Positions 19,245 through 27,898 of a stretch of DNA of 64,000 bases are shown here, one piece after another. The first letter of the stretch is position 1, and each line of letters starts with the position of its first letter. The position numbers and the translations under genes are program-made. The notes below the pieces were generated by a model that made no database searches, was not told the DNA's origin, and saw only the letters and a list, made by a program, of their open reading frames with translations. Origin of the DNA: Aquimarina mycalae (GTDB lineage: Bacteria; Bacteroidota; Bacteroidia; Flavobacteriales; Flavobacteriaceae); the NCBI RefSeq assembly GCF_029906345.1, contig NZ_JARYGY010000005.1:372001-436000 (forward strand). The letters run 5' to 3'.

Positions 19245-20386
19245 ACATATTCGACTATTTCTAACCCATATCCGATCATACCTACACGTTTTTGTTGTAC
19301 CGTATTGGATACTAATCTAAGTTTATGGATATTAAGGTCATGAAGAATCTGAGCTCCAATCCCAAAATCCTTGGTATCCATTACTATTTTTGGTGCTTTT
19401 ACTATATCTTCACCTGTTTGTACTTCTTTCAATGCTTTTAAACGGTTTAATAGATTGAAAGATTGACTTTCTTGATTAATAAATACAACAGCTCCTTTAC
19501 CTTCATTATTAATACGTGTAAACATAGCATCCAATCGTTTATCCGCATTATTGGTTAACGTCCCTAAGATATCATTATTAAATAGGGTAGAATTAATACG
19601 CGTTAACACTGGTTCATTATCTGCCCAACTTCCTTTAGTTAATGCGATATGAATCTGATTATTGGTAGTTTGTTTATATGCTCTTAGTCTATATGTTCCG
19701 AAACGGGTTACAACATCAAAATCTTCTTTCTTCTCGATAAGAGAATCATGCTGCATGCGATACGCCACCAAGTCTTCAATAGAAACTAATTTAAGATCAT
19801 ATTTTTTAGCAACTTCTACTAATTGAGGTAAACGTGCCATGGTACCATCTTCATTCATAATTTCTACAATCACACCGGCAGGTTTTAACCCTGCTAATCT
19901 TGCAAAATCTATAGCTGCTTCGGTATGTCCTGTTCGTCTTAAGACACCTCCTTCTTTCGCTTTTAAAGGGAAAATATGACCAGGTCTCGCTAATTCATGT
20001 GCTTTTGTTTCAGAATTGGTCAATGCCAAAACAGTTTTAGCACGATCACTTGCAGAGATACCAGTAGTTACTCCATCACCTTTTAGATCCACAGAAATCG
20101 TAAACGCAGTTTCCATAGGATCTGTGTTATTATCGACCATCATATTTAATTTCAGGTCTTCGCAACGCTGTTCTGTAATCGGAGTACAAATTAATCCCCT
20201 ACCATGAGTTGCCATAAAATTAATCATCTCTGGAGTAACCTTTTCGGCTGCAGCCAAAAAATCACCTTCATTTTCTCGATCCTCATCATCAACAACAATA
20301 ATCACTTTACCTTGTCGAATATCTTCAATGGCTTCTTGTATAGTATTCAATTTTAATTTGTTTTTAGTCTCTTTAACCTGTGACAT
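19235..20386 (-). CDS. ribB: 3,4-dihydroxy-2-butanone-4-phosphate synthase with degenerate GTP cyclohydrolase II domain
   Basis: Riboflavin-pathway enzyme that makes the four-carbon unit of the isoalloxazine ring from ribulose-5-phosphate. Residues about 12-213 are a complete RibB domain: [18 protein letters not shown] (acidic metal-binding loop, about 31-48), [11 protein letters not shown] (about 61-71) and [17 protein letters not shown] (about 150-166). Residues about 220-383 align with RibA (GTP cyclohydrolase II), but the zinc-site cysteines are gone: where RibA has SECxTGDxxxSxRCDCG, this reads [18 protein letters not shown]. The RibA half therefore cannot bind zinc and is probably inactive. 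A -7 box (TACCTTTG, 20412-20419) provides its own promoter; no FMN-riboswitch motifs were seen in the leader. Confidence 0.9.
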   Translation of the reverse strand: MSQVKETKNKLKLNTIQEAIEDIRQGKVIIVVDDEDRENEGDFLAAAEKVTPEMINFMATHGRGLICTPITEQRCEDLKLNMMVDNNTDPMETAFTISVDLKGDGVTTGISASDRAKTVLALTNSETKAHELARPGHIFPLKAKEGGVLRRTGHTEAAIDFARLAGLKPAGVIVEIMNEDGTMARLPQLVEVAKKYDLKLVSIEDLVAYRMQHDSLIEKKEDFDVVTRFGTYRLRAYKQTTNNQIHIALTKGSWADNEPVLTRINSTLFNNDILGTLTNNADKRLDAMFTRINNEGKGAVVFINQESQSFNLLNRLKALKEVQTGEDIVKAPKIVMDTKDFGIGAQILHDLNIHKLRLVSNTVQQKRVGMIGYGLEIVEYVNY

Positions 20387-20411
20387 AACTATGCAATTCT
20401 TTATTTGTTGA

Positions 20412-20419
20412 CAAAGGTA
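20412..20419 (-). promoter_or_regulatory. -7 box of ribB
   Basis: TACCTTTG fits TAnnTTTG, 25 bp upstream of the ATG, inside the 217-bp gap after the LptF/G gene. Confidence 0.5.
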
Positions 20420-20603
20420 ATTTATATAATCATTAAATGGAACGGTATCTATAATTATCTGATCAAGTTCAAAACATTATCCATTTTTTAATAATAATGA
20501 TCATTCAAAATCAAAATAACATATAGTGCAAAGATTAAGGATGCGTTTTTATCAGTAGTTATAGAAATTTTATCAATAAAAGCTTAGATACGTTTACCGG
20601 TTT

Positions 20604-22064
20604 TTAGGAATTTTGTTTTTCTACGTTTTTAGACTTTGATCGTTTTTCGAAAAAGTCTCGTATAGGCTGAATAAAATTATCAATACTAATAAACCCTCTA
20701 TCTCTTGTGGCTCTATACGTTAAAAATATACTTAACGGAAATATAATAAAGGTAGACAACCAAGAACCCAAAAACGGAGGAATACCGCCTTCTTCTGCCC
20801 CATTTTTGGCAAAAATACCAATGAAATGATAGGTAAGAAAAAGTACTACTCCTATTACTATAGGTAACCCTAAACCACCTTTACGGATAATCGCTCCAAG
20901 CGGAGCTCCTACGAAAAACAATAATACACAAGCAATGCCTAGCGCATATTTATCATGTAGAGACATTTCATACTTATTAAGTGCTCTTTTTTTAACTTCT
21001 AAAGATCGTCTGGTTGTCTCTATTCTTCTGATTACCCCTTCAACATTAGAAAATGCAAGGTTATAAATTTGTGCTTTTTGCTTTGTATTAAATCGATCCT
21101 TAATAAGATCCAATGTATCAATCTCTGCTATTTGAATCGTATCAATTTTCAGGTTTCTATTTAATTCTTTAAATCCATTTCTTCTATCAACTTCTTCACT
21201 TGTAGATTTCACCTCATCATTTACTTGCACTGATATAGAGTCGATCTGAGTCTTAAGACCAGATACATTAAGCATATTGTATCCCTTACTATATTGCTGA
21301 GCATCCATATCTACATTATCCAAAGCAGATAGATCAAGGTTAAGTACATACTGCTTAAAATGTGTTTTAGCAAATGGCAGTTTTTTTCTCCTTTTAGGCG
21401 ATTTCTGTTGAATCTCGTCATAATAATTACCATCATTAAGAACCAATGTTATCAAATCAGAATCAATGTTCCCTTTCAACTCTCCATCTGTAGCTTTTAT
21501 TACCGTAAAATTACCAGCTCTTGCAGCTTTTTTATGGATAATAATGTTTTTAAGAAATTCATCATTATCACCATACTTATCAGACACCCTTATATTTATA
21601 TCTCCCAAATCATTAAATTGATTTGGTGTAATTGCCATTGCGGGTTTGACCTTTACAATATTCTTTCTAAGGTTAACAAACCTACGTTCTGAACTAGGTA
21701 TTACTGTATTAGAGAATAAAAATGCACCTATACCCACAAAAAAGATAAAAACTGACAAGGTTCTCATAGCTCTCTGTAAAGATATCCCAGATGATTTCAT
21801 GGCGGCAAATTCATAATTCTCCGCAAAATTACCAAAGATCATTATCGATGTAAGTAAAATAGTTAGAGGCAACACCATGGGTATTAATCGAGGAGTTGCA
21901 AACATTAGAAACTTCATGATCACATCAAAATCCAAATCCTTACCTGCTAATTCTGATATAAACAACCAGATGGTTTGTAACAGGAGAATAAACATAATAA
22001 TGATAAAGAGCGGAAAAAAAGTCTTTAAAAAAGTCGTTAGAATATATTTGTCAAGTATTTTCAC
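20604..22064 (-). CDS. LptF/LptG-family lipopolysaccharide export permease
   Basis: Inner-membrane permease of the LptB2FG transporter, which extracts lipopolysaccharide and passes it to LptC/LptA. The 486-residue protein starts with the family signature MKILDKYILTTFLKTFFPLF, has three N-terminal spans (about 12-35, 55-78, 100-122), a periplasmic beta-jellyroll-like stretch (about 125-370) and three C-terminal spans (about 375-460). The C-terminus (FIQPIRDFFEKR) is typical of Bacteroidota members. It is longer than E. coli LptF (about 366), mainly by extra periplasmic sequence at about 240-330. Whether it is F or G cannot be decided. It follows lolA and precedes ribB. Confidence 0.9.
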   Translation of the reverse strand: MKILDKYILTTFLKTFFPLFIIIMFILLLQTIWLFISELAGKDLDFDVIMKFLMFATPRLIPMVLPLTILLTSIMIFGNFAENYEFAAMKSSGISLQRAMRTLSVFIFFVGIGAFLFSNTVIPSSERRFVNLRKNIVKVKPAMAITPNQFNDLGDINIRVSDKYGDNDEFLKNIIIHKKAARAGNFTVIKATDGELKGNIDSDLITLVLNDGNYYDEIQQKSPKRRKKLPFAKTHFKQYVLNLDLSALDNVDMDAQQYSKGYNMLNVSGLKTQIDSISVQVNDEVKSTSEEVDRRNGFKELNRNLKIDTIQIAEIDTLDLIKDRFNTKQKAQIYNLAFSNVEGVIRRIETTRRSLEVKKRALNKYEMSLHDKYALGIACVLLFFVGAPLGAIIRKGGLGLPIVIGVVLFLTYHFIGIFAKNGAEEGGIPPFLGSWLSTFIIFPLSIFLTYRATRDRGFISIDNFIQPIRDFFEKRSKSKNVEKQNS

Positions 22065-22083
22065 TTATTCGTCGATAAAATAA

Positions 22084-22102
22084 GTCCCGAAATCTTCGGG
22101 AC
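22084..22102 (-). promoter_or_regulatory. Hairpin in the lolA-lptF/G spacer
   Basis: Perfect stem GTCCCGAA/TTCGGGAC with a 3-nt loop, ending 19 bp upstream of the LptF/G start. On the minus strand it is followed by TTATTTTAT, so it could be a weak terminator for lolA or a leader structure. Confidence 0.5.
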
Positions 22103-22138
22103 GTGTATTAATTCAAAAATTTGTTCCTAAATATATTA

Positions 22139-22774
22139 TTAATCTAAACGATTGATATAATAATTAGCATATTTTGACTCATCAAAAACAAATAATGTCT
22201 TAGAAAGCGGTTGATTTGTCTTAAAACTAGTTACTGTAATCGTTATATTAGTCTCATTATTCTGCATCATAATCATTTTATAAATATGCTTTGTTTGCTT
22301 ATCAATTCCTAGTAATATTTCCTTTAATTCACTTTTAGAATCAATAGGAATTAATTTAACAAACTGTATTTTTCTTCCTTGTACATTTTGAACAATATCC
22401 ATTTTGGACGTATATCCTTCTTCATAAAAAGTAAGCATTTTAGAAGGTGTAACGCTACCTTCATCTTCTTCACTCTGAGAAGAAATATTGATCTCTTCAT
22501 CTTCAGGAATTATTACATGTAATTTATTACCATCATACATTTGCTCTGTTCCCATTAGGTTAAGTAAATATTTATTCCCTAACAAAGTAACATCTCCTCT
22601 AGTCTCTTGCGAAACATTTTCAGCTGGATTATTAAGCGCATACTTAAACCCTATCACAATATTATCATAACTTTTTACCTTATTAGACACTTCATCCAAA
22701 AGTTGTTTTGCATCCTGTGCCTGAGTATTAGCCATAAAAAGGGCAACTACTAAAAATAATATCCTCTTGATCAT
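22139..22774 (-). CDS. lolA: LolA-family periplasmic lipoprotein carrier
   Basis: Secreted 211-residue protein that shuttles lipoproteins from the inner to the outer membrane. The signal peptide is MIKRILFLVVALFMANTQAQ; the mature part begins DAKQLLDEVSNKVKSYDNI (about 21-39), the helix-plus-strand start typical of LolA/LolB half-barrels, and continues as alternating strands (GDVTLLGNKYLLNLMG, about 60-75; MYDGNKLHVIIPEDEEI, about 79-95). It lies between ftsK and an LptF/G permease, an arrangement I associate with Flavobacteriia (from memory). The Bacteroidota LolA set is diverged, so substrate range is inferred. Confidence 0.87.
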   Translation of the reverse strand: MIKRILFLVVALFMANTQAQDAKQLLDEVSNKVKSYDNIVIGFKYALNNPAENVSQETRGDVTLLGNKYLLNLMGTEQMYDGNKLHVIIPEDEEINISSQSEEDEGSVTPSKMLTFYEEGYTSKMDIVQNVQGRKIQFVKLIPIDSKSELKEILLGIDKQTKHIYKMIMMQNNETNITITVTSFKTNQPLSKTLFVFDESKYANYYINRLD

Positions 22775-22826
22775 CTATTTATTTCTATATAAAATTTAAA
22801 AATTCTCTTTTCTACTGCAAGCTATC

Positions 22827-25298
22827 TTATTTTTCTGCATCTAGTAACTGTTTCAATGCTATTAAATCAGTAACTAAGACTTGCCTTGCTTTACTTCCTT
22901 CAAACGGGCCTACAATACCAGCAGCTTCTAATTGGTCAATTAATCTCCCTGCTCTATTGTACCCTAATTTAAGTTTTCTCTGTAATAAAGACGCAGAACC
23001 TTGTTGTGCTGTGACAATAACTTCTGCCGCTTCATTAAAAAGCTTATCTCTATCCTTAACATCTATATCAAGACTTGTGCCACTTTCTTCGCCAAGATAC
23101 TCTGGTAATAAGTGTGCGTCTGGGTATGCTTTTTGACTTCCTATATAATCGGTAATCCTTTCTACTTCTGGAGTATCTACAAAAGCACATTGTATTCGCA
23201 CCAATTCATTTCCTTGTGTGTACAGCATATCACCTCGTCCAATTAACTGATCTGCACCACCAGTATCCAATATCGTTCTGGAATCAATTTTAGAAGTTAC
23301 TCTAAATGCAATTCTAGCTGGGAAATTGGCTTTGATCATACCAGTAATTACATTAACCGATGGTCGTTGGGTAGCAATAATTAAATGAATACCTATTGCT
23401 CGTGCTAATTGAGCTAATCTGGCAATAGGCGTTTCTACTTCCTTACCAGCAGTCATAATAAGATCCGCAAACTCATCTACTACAAGAACAATATACGGTA
23501 GAAATCTATGGCCATTTTCTGGATTAAGTTTTCTAGCTTTAAATTTTGTATTATACTCCTTAATATTTCGAACCATTGCATTTTTCAACAGATCATATCT
23601 AGTATCCATTTCTATACACAAAGAATTCAGAGTATTAATCACTTTTGTATTATCTGTTATGATAGCTTCTTCTGTATCAGGTAATTTGGCCAAATAATGC
23701 CGCTCTATTTTATTAAATAGCGTAAGTTCTACTTTTTTTGGATCTACTAAAACGAACTTAACCTCTGCTGGATGTTTTTTATATAGCAAAGAGGTTAATA
23801 TTGCATTTAATCCTACAGATTTACCTTGTCCTGTAGCTCCTGCCATTAATAAATGAGGCATTTTAGCTAAATCTACTACAAAGGTTTCATTAGAAATTGT
23901 TTTTCCTAAAGATAGAGGTAATTCCATTTCTGCTCCTTGAAATTTTGAAGAAGTAATCGCAGATCTCATCGAAACGATCGTAGATTTCTTATTAGGCACT
24001 TCGATACCAATTGTACCTTTACCAGGAATTGGAGCTATAATACGGATTCCTAATGCTGCTAAAGAAAGTGCTATATCATCTTCAAGATTTTTAATTTTCG
24101 AAATCCTAATACCAGCTTCGGGAACAATTTCATACAATGTAACCGTAGGACCAACTGTAGCTTTTATTTGTGCTATCTCGATCTTATAGTTTTTCAGAGT
24201 TTCTACAATACGGTTTTTATTTTCTTCGAGTTCTCCTTGATCAATCGTAATTCCACCATTCTGAATAGAATAATCCTTTAACAAATCTACCGTCGGAAAC
24301 TTATAATTACCAAGCTCTAATTTTGGGTCAAATTCTCCAAAATCCTTTACTAACTTTGCACTAAGATTTTCTACAACTTCTTCTTCAATTATAGTCTCTA
24401 CCTCCATTGCAATATCCTCTGGATTATCTTCGGACTTTATAATAAGCTTTTGCGGAATTTCATCAGACTGATTTTCTGGATTACCATAAAATTCATTAAC
24501 CGTTGTTTTGGCTGTACTGATAGGTTTTTTATCATCAACAAGGCTAATTTTTTCTTTAGGTTTTTCTGAAACAGAATCTATAGAAAAATCTTTAGTATCT
24601 CCTGGAGATAAAGTTTCTTTCTCCTTAGTTTCTTCTTTTACAATACTCTTAGTACCGTTGATTTTTTTTGCGGATTGGTAATCTTTGCTTATTTCTGTTT
24701 GTGTCTTTTTTAAGGAAGCCGATATTTTTTCTGGAGTATATCGTAAACGTACTACGATATAGACTATTGCAAAAAAAGCTAATACAAGCACGGTTCCTAT
24801 AAATCCAATATAATCCTGCATAAAGTCATTAACCTCATACCCTATTACTCCTGCAAGTAATCCACTTTCTTTTTGAACAAATCCAAAAATCACGGAAATC
24901 CACAACATGACCAAAGTACCCCAAAACCAAAATCCCGCAAGTTTTTTTCTATTTAAATCAAAAAACAAATAAACTCCAGTTAGCGAAATAAGAACAGGAA
25001 GGATTAAAGCAGAAATACCAAAACCTCTAAAAATAAAAAAATCACTAACCTTAGCTCCCGAAATACTAAGCCAGTTTTTAGCCGTAGCAGTTCTATTAGG
25101 AAATTGAGAAATTTCGCTTTGATCTATTTTCCAATTAAAGAAAAAAGAAATAAAAGCAAAGAACAGCGCAATTCCTAAAAAAAACAAAAAACTACCTAAG
25201 ACTACTTTTTGTTGTCTTGATAAAGTAAATTTTTCTTTTAAAGGAGTTTTAGGTTTTTTAGCAGTTTTCCTTTTTGTTGTTACCTTTTTTTTTGCCAT
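22827..25298 (-). CDS. ftsK: DNA translocase FtsK
   Basis: Septum-located DNA pump that clears chromosome ends and activates XerCD recombination during division. The 823-residue protein has four or five N-terminal membrane spans (about residues 30-185), an acidic, low-complexity linker (about 190-320), an FtsK alpha/beta motor with Walker A GATGQGKSVGLN (about 488), Walker B ILVVDEFADL-like text (here IVLVVDEFADLIM, about 600) and a C-terminal gamma winged helix (about 755-818; LLQRKLKLGYNRAGRLIDQLE region). A -7 box (TATTTTTG, 25317-25324) lies 18 bp upstream of the ATG. DgkA and Tpx precede it on the same strand. Confidence 0.96.
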   Translation of the reverse strand: MAKKKVTTKRKTAKKPKTPLKEKFTLSRQQKVVLGSFLFFLGIALFFAFISFFFNWKIDQSEISQFPNRTATAKNWLSISGAKVSDFFIFRGFGISALILPVLISLTGVYLFFDLNRKKLAGFWFWGTLVMLWISVIFGFVQKESGLLAGVIGYEVNDFMQDYIGFIGTVLVLAFFAIVYIVVRLRYTPEKISASLKKTQTEISKDYQSAKKINGTKSIVKEETKEKETLSPGDTKDFSIDSVSEKPKEKISLVDDKKPISTAKTTVNEFYGNPENQSDEIPQKLIIKSEDNPEDIAMEVETIIEEEVVENLSAKLVKDFGEFDPKLELGNYKFPTVDLLKDYSIQNGGITIDQGELEENKNRIVETLKNYKIEIAQIKATVGPTVTLYEIVPEAGIRISKIKNLEDDIALSLAALGIRIIAPIPGKGTIGIEVPNKKSTIVSMRSAITSSKFQGAEMELPLSLGKTISNETFVVDLAKMPHLLMAGATGQGKSVGLNAILTSLLYKKHPAEVKFVLVDPKKVELTLFNKIERHYLAKLPDTEEAIITDNTKVINTLNSLCIEMDTRYDLLKNAMVRNIKEYNTKFKARKLNPENGHRFLPYIVLVVDEFADLIMTAGKEVETPIARLAQLARAIGIHLIIATQRPSVNVITGMIKANFPARIAFRVTSKIDSRTILDTGGADQLIGRGDMLYTQGNELVRIQCAFVDTPEVERITDYIGSQKAYPDAHLLPEYLGEESGTSLDIDVKDRDKLFNEAAEVIVTAQQGSASLLQRKLKLGYNRAGRLIDQLEAAGIVGPFEGSKARQVLVTDLIALKQLLDAEK

Positions 25299-25316
25299 TT
25301 TTTGGATGTGTTATCG

Positions 25317-25324
25317 CAAAAATA
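25317..25324 (-). promoter_or_regulatory. -7 box of ftsK
   Basis: TATTTTTG on the minus strand fits TAnnTTTG; the predicted leader is only about 10-12 nt. Confidence 0.5.
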
Positions 25325-25365
25325 CGAATATCTATACTGGAACGTAAAAATGGTAAAAAAATTTT

Positions 25366-25734
25366 CTATAACAAATACGGAATATAAATAATACACCCAA
25401 TAATAACTGCTGTTATTGCAGCTATGAACACAGCTCCTGCTGCGATATCTTTAATAAAACCTATTTTATTATGAAAATCTGGATGTATAAAATCTGCAAT
25501 CGCTTCTATTGTAGTGTTTATACCTTCTATACTCATCACAAGACCAATTGCAAAAATTTGTAACATCCATTCTACATTAGTGATGTCTATATAAAAACCT
25601 AAAGCTGTCATAGCAATTGCTATGACAGCTTGAACTTGAATACTTGGTTCTGTTTTAAGCAGTAGTAATGCACCTTTTAATGCATATTTACAACCTTTTA
25701 ATCTTCCTATAATAAAACTAGAGATTTTACTCAT
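25366..25734 (-). CDS. Diacylglycerol kinase family protein (DgkA-like)
   Basis: Small integral-membrane lipid kinase of 122 residues with three predicted helices (about 35-52, 58-80, 98-120). The DgkA core is recognisable as EGINTTIEAIADF (about 66-78), where the two Glu correspond to the ELxNTAIE catalytic signature, followed by KIGFIKDIAAGAVF (about 86-99) in place of the KDxxSAAV motif. DgkA recycles diacylglycerol or, in Gram-positives, phosphorylates undecaprenol. Which lipid is used here is unknown. Starts 7 bp after the tpx stop, so probably in one transcript. Confidence 0.88.
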   Translation of the reverse strand: MSKISSFIIGRLKGCKYALKGALLLLKTEPSIQVQAVIAIAMTALGFYIDITNVEWMLQIFAIGLVMSIEGINTTIEAIADFIHPDFHNKIGFIKDIAAGAVFIAAITAVIIGCIIYIPYLL

Positions 25735-25741
25735 ATAATAC

Positions 25742-26242
25742 TTAAGACAACGTTTTTATTGCATCTGTATAATTTGGTTCTTGTACAATCTCAGGTACTT
25801 GCTCTGTATACGCTATAGTACCTTCTTCATCAATCACAATAACAGCTCTAGAATGCAGTCCTTTCATAGGTCCATCAATAATTTCTACACCATAATCTTT
25901 ACCAAATTTCCCATCTCTAAAATCAGAATGATTAACTACATTCTCTATACCTTCTGCTCCGCAAAATCGAGCTTGAGCAAAGGGTAAATCTTTAGATATA
26001 CATAAAACTTTGGTATTCGAAAGACTACTGGCTTCTTTATTAAATTGTCTAACTGAAGCAGCACAAATCCCTGTATCTACAGATGGAAATACATTCAGAA
26101 CAACTCTAGATCCTTTATAATCAGACAATCTAGACACTGACAAGTCGGTATTAACAAGTTCAAAATCAGGAGCCTTATCACCTACCTTAGGTAATTCTCC
26201 ATTTGTATGTATTGAGTTTCCGCTTAATTTTATTGTAGCCAT
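25742..26242 (-). CDS. tpx: Thiol peroxidase (Tpx-type peroxiredoxin)
   Basis: Atypical 2-Cys peroxiredoxin of 166 residues that reduces hydrogen and alkyl peroxides using thioredoxin. The peroxidatic Cys is in FPSVDTGICAASVRQFN (about residues 52-68) and the resolving Cys is in ARFCGAEGIENV (about 90-101), the normal Tpx pair. The N-terminus GNSIHTNGELPKVGDKAPDF is also standard. It precedes dgkA and ftsK, and a thioredoxin and a Prx1-type peroxiredoxin are just upstream in the same direction, so this is a peroxide-defence cluster. Confidence 0.95.
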   Translation of the reverse strand: MATIKLSGNSIHTNGELPKVGDKAPDFELVNTDLSVSRLSDYKGSRVVLNVFPSVDTGICAASVRQFNKEASSLSNTKVLCISKDLPFAQARFCGAEGIENVVNHSDFRDGKFGKDYGVEIIDGPMKGLHSRAVIVIDEEGTIAYTEQVPEIVQEPNYTDAIKTLS

Positions 26243-26312
26243 AATAATTTGTGTTTTTTAGAGCACTAAAATTAGTAAGATTATATGGCATTTTATATAA
26301 AGTTTTATGAAA

Positions 26313-26341
26313 ATAAAAAAACCTCCTAAAAAAGAAGATTT
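26313..26341 (-). terminator. Weak intrinsic terminator before tpx
   Basis: On the minus strand, TCTTC and GGAGG can pair (with one G-T) around a T-rich loop and are followed by seven T. It would end the peroxiredoxin-thioredoxin transcript. Confidence 0.4.
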
Positions 26342-26362
26342 TAAATATCCAAATATAGTTTT

Positions 26363-26620
26363 TTATGTATCTATAGACCCCATCACTCTTTGCATAAAAC
26401 CATTTAGAGCTTCCTTCTTAGGTGTTCCGCTTTTAATCAGTTTATGAACTTCAAGTGCGCCATACATATTAGATATTAATTCTCCTATTACATCTAGCTC
26501 TTCATCTTTTAACGAAGGAACTTCAGTTAATGCTTCTAAAGTTTCGATAGTTTCTACAAGAAAATCTTCATCATTTTCTTCAACAAAAGACGTAAGATGT
26601 TTAATTACTGGTAACTTCAT
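26363..26620 (-). CDS. Small conserved acidic protein (DUF6952-like)
   Basis: An 85-residue, helix-rich, acidic protein without membrane or signal segments. Its N-terminus (MKLPVIKHLTSFVEENDEDF) and overall form match a small flavobacterial family that I recall as DUF6952, always near thioredoxin and peroxiredoxin genes; the name is from memory. It overlaps the end of the thioredoxin gene by 20 bp, so translation is probably coupled. A partner or regulator of the neighbouring peroxide-reducing system is a fair guess, but nothing in the sequence shows activity (no cysteine). Confidence 0.75.
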   Translation of the reverse strand: MKLPVIKHLTSFVEENDEDFLVETIETLEALTEVPSLKDEELDVIGELISNMYGALEVHKLIKSGTPKKEALNGFMQRVMGSIDT

Positions 26621-26915
26621 CTACTAATTCTTTTAGAATATCAAATTTATTGGTTTGTACTTGATTCACAAAAGCACCACTCTTAAAGGTTGCGAATGTT
26701 GGAAGATTATCTACGGTAGCCATCTTTCGGGATTCGGGATTTTTTTCGGCATCTACAATAATAAAAGTTGCATCACTTTTTTCTGAAGCAAGTTTTTTAA
26801 ATTTAGGCTTCATAATTCTACAATTCCCGCACCAAGTAGCAGAATACTGAACTATTACTGTATCTGTGTCACTTATTATCTCTGCAAGATTATCTGTAGT
26901 TAACTCTTGAATCAT
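26601..26915 (-). CDS. Thioredoxin-family protein
   Basis: Cytoplasmic thioredoxin-fold protein of 104 residues with the redox motif WCGNCR (about residues 28-33; classic thioredoxin has WCGPC) and the cis-Pro loop VDNLPTFATFKSG (about 70-82). No signal peptide. Placed between the peroxiredoxin and the small acidic protein, it probably supplies electrons to the peroxiredoxin. It begins 77 bp after the peroxiredoxin stop, past a long hairpin. Confidence 0.9.
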   Translation of the reverse strand: MIQELTTDNLAEIISDTDTVIVQYSATWCGNCRIMKPKFKKLASEKSDATFIIVDAEKNPESRKMATVDNLPTFATFKSGAFVNQVQTNKFDILKELVDEVTSN

Positions 26916-26942
26916 ATTTTTTTAAGTATAAAGTAAAGAATA

Positions 26943-26972
26943 AACTTCTCTGAAAATATATTCAGAGAAGTT
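26943..26972 (-). terminator. Hairpin between peroxiredoxin and thioredoxin genes
   Basis: Perfect 12-bp stem AACTTCTCTGAA/TTCAGAGAAGTT with a 6-nt loop. On the minus strand it is followed by TTATTCTTTACTTTA, T-rich but interrupted. A partial terminator or 3' stabiliser that makes more peroxiredoxin than thioredoxin mRNA is likely. Confidence 0.6.
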
Positions 26973-26992
26973 ATATTTGAATAGTCTATATA

Positions 26993-27631
26993 TTAATGAG
27001 AAGCTAAGTAAGAAGCTACTCCATCTCTATTAGCAGACATTGCATCTTTTCCTTCTTCCCAGTTTGCTGGACATACTTCTCCATTTTTTTGTACATGAGC
27101 GTATGCATCAATCAATCTTAAAAACTCGGCTACATTTCTTCCTACTGGCATATGATTTACACCTTCATGAAAAACAGTACCTTCTTCATCGATTAAATAA
27201 GTTGCTCTATAGGTTACGTTATCTCCTTCTACAGTTACTACACCAGTTTCTTCGTTATAAGTTTCATTAGTAATATCTAAAATTCCTAATGTTCCAGAAA
27301 GATTACGGTTAGAATCGGCTAAAATAGGGTATGTAACACCTTCAATTCCTCCGTTATCTTTAGATGTATTTAACCACGCAAAATGAACTTCTGGAGTATC
27401 ACAAGAAGCACCTATTACTATGGTGTTTCTTTTTTCAAACTCAGCTAAAGCTTCTTGAAACGCATGCAGCTCTGTTGGGCATACAAAAGTAAAATCTTTT
27501 GGATACCAAAAAAGCAATACTTTTTTATTGTTATTTTTCGCTTCTTCCAATACATTAATTTTGAATGTATCGCCCATATCATTCATTGCGTCAACGTCAA
27601 GGTTTGGAAATTTTTTACCTACAAATGCCAT
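26993..27631 (-). CDS. Typical 2-Cys peroxiredoxin (AhpC/Prx1 type)
   Basis: Cytoplasmic peroxidase of 212 residues. The peroxidatic Cys lies in DFTFVCPTEL (about residues 46-55) and the resolving Cys in the C-terminal GEVCPANWEEGKDAM (about 184-198), the arrangement of dimeric Prx1/AhpC enzymes. It has the usual Arg in the late catalytic region (ATYLIDEEGTVFH after YR). First gene of a group with a thioredoxin and a small acidic protein. Its promoter region holds a TATATTTG -7 box and a perfect inverted repeat just upstream, consistent with peroxide-responsive control (inference). Confidence 0.94.
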   Translation of the reverse strand: MAFVGKKFPNLDVDAMNDMGDTFKINVLEEAKNNNKKVLLFWYPKDFTFVCPTELHAFQEALAEFEKRNTIVIGASCDTPEVHFAWLNTSKDNGGIEGVTYPILADSNRNLSGTLGILDITNETYNEETGVVTVEGDNVTYRATYLIDEEGTVFHEGVNHMPVGRNVAEFLRLIDAYAHVQKNGEVCPANWEEGKDAMSANRDGVASYLASH

Positions 27632-27674
27632 TTTTGAACTTTTTATATTTATGATTAATTAATTTTTAAAGCCG

Positions 27675-27682
27675 CAAATATA
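27675..27682 (-). promoter_or_regulatory. -7 box of the peroxiredoxin gene
   Basis: TATATTTG on the minus strand fits TAnnTTTG; leader about 38 nt. No -33 TTTG at the normal distance. Confidence 0.55.
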
Positions 27683-27684
27683 CA

Positions 27685-27710
27685 TCTACTATGCGCTCTT
27701 TTATAGTAGA
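27685..27710. promoter_or_regulatory. Perfect inverted repeat in the peroxiredoxin promoter
   Basis: TCTACTAT-N10-ATAGTAGA, beginning 3 bp upstream of the -7 box. The CTAT...ATAG arrangement recalls the inner half sites of OxyR operators, though the spacer is 10 rather than 7 bp. Candidate redox-regulator site. Confidence 0.45.
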
Positions 27711-27861
27711 ATAATTTTAATTTTCTATGTATTGATAGTTTTTTCTAATACATAGTTATTCCTTCATTGTTTTCGTTTATTCTTACAAAAAAAACAAAAT
27801 ACCTTACATAAATTACGGATTAATTGTTCTTTTTAGACGACGATTTACACTTTGTTAAATC

Positions 27862-27869
27862 TATTTTTG
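27862..27869 (+). promoter_or_regulatory. -7 box of the hybrid kinase gene
   Basis: TATTTTTG fits TAnnTTTG, 30 bp upstream of the ATG at 27899. It lies inside the longer open frame that begins at 27824, which supports the downstream start. Confidence 0.5.
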
Positions 27870-27898
27870 TATTTTCGCTTAAGTGGGTTACCAAAAAA

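Noticed and set aside
20387..20603. FMN riboswitch in front of ribB
   Set aside because: None of the conserved FMN-element segments (for example AGGGGCAGG or GAAATTCCC) could be found, and a -7 box close to the start leaves only a short leader.
27824..27898. Upstream start for the hybrid kinase
   Set aside because: It would bury the signal peptide and contains the likely -7 box.
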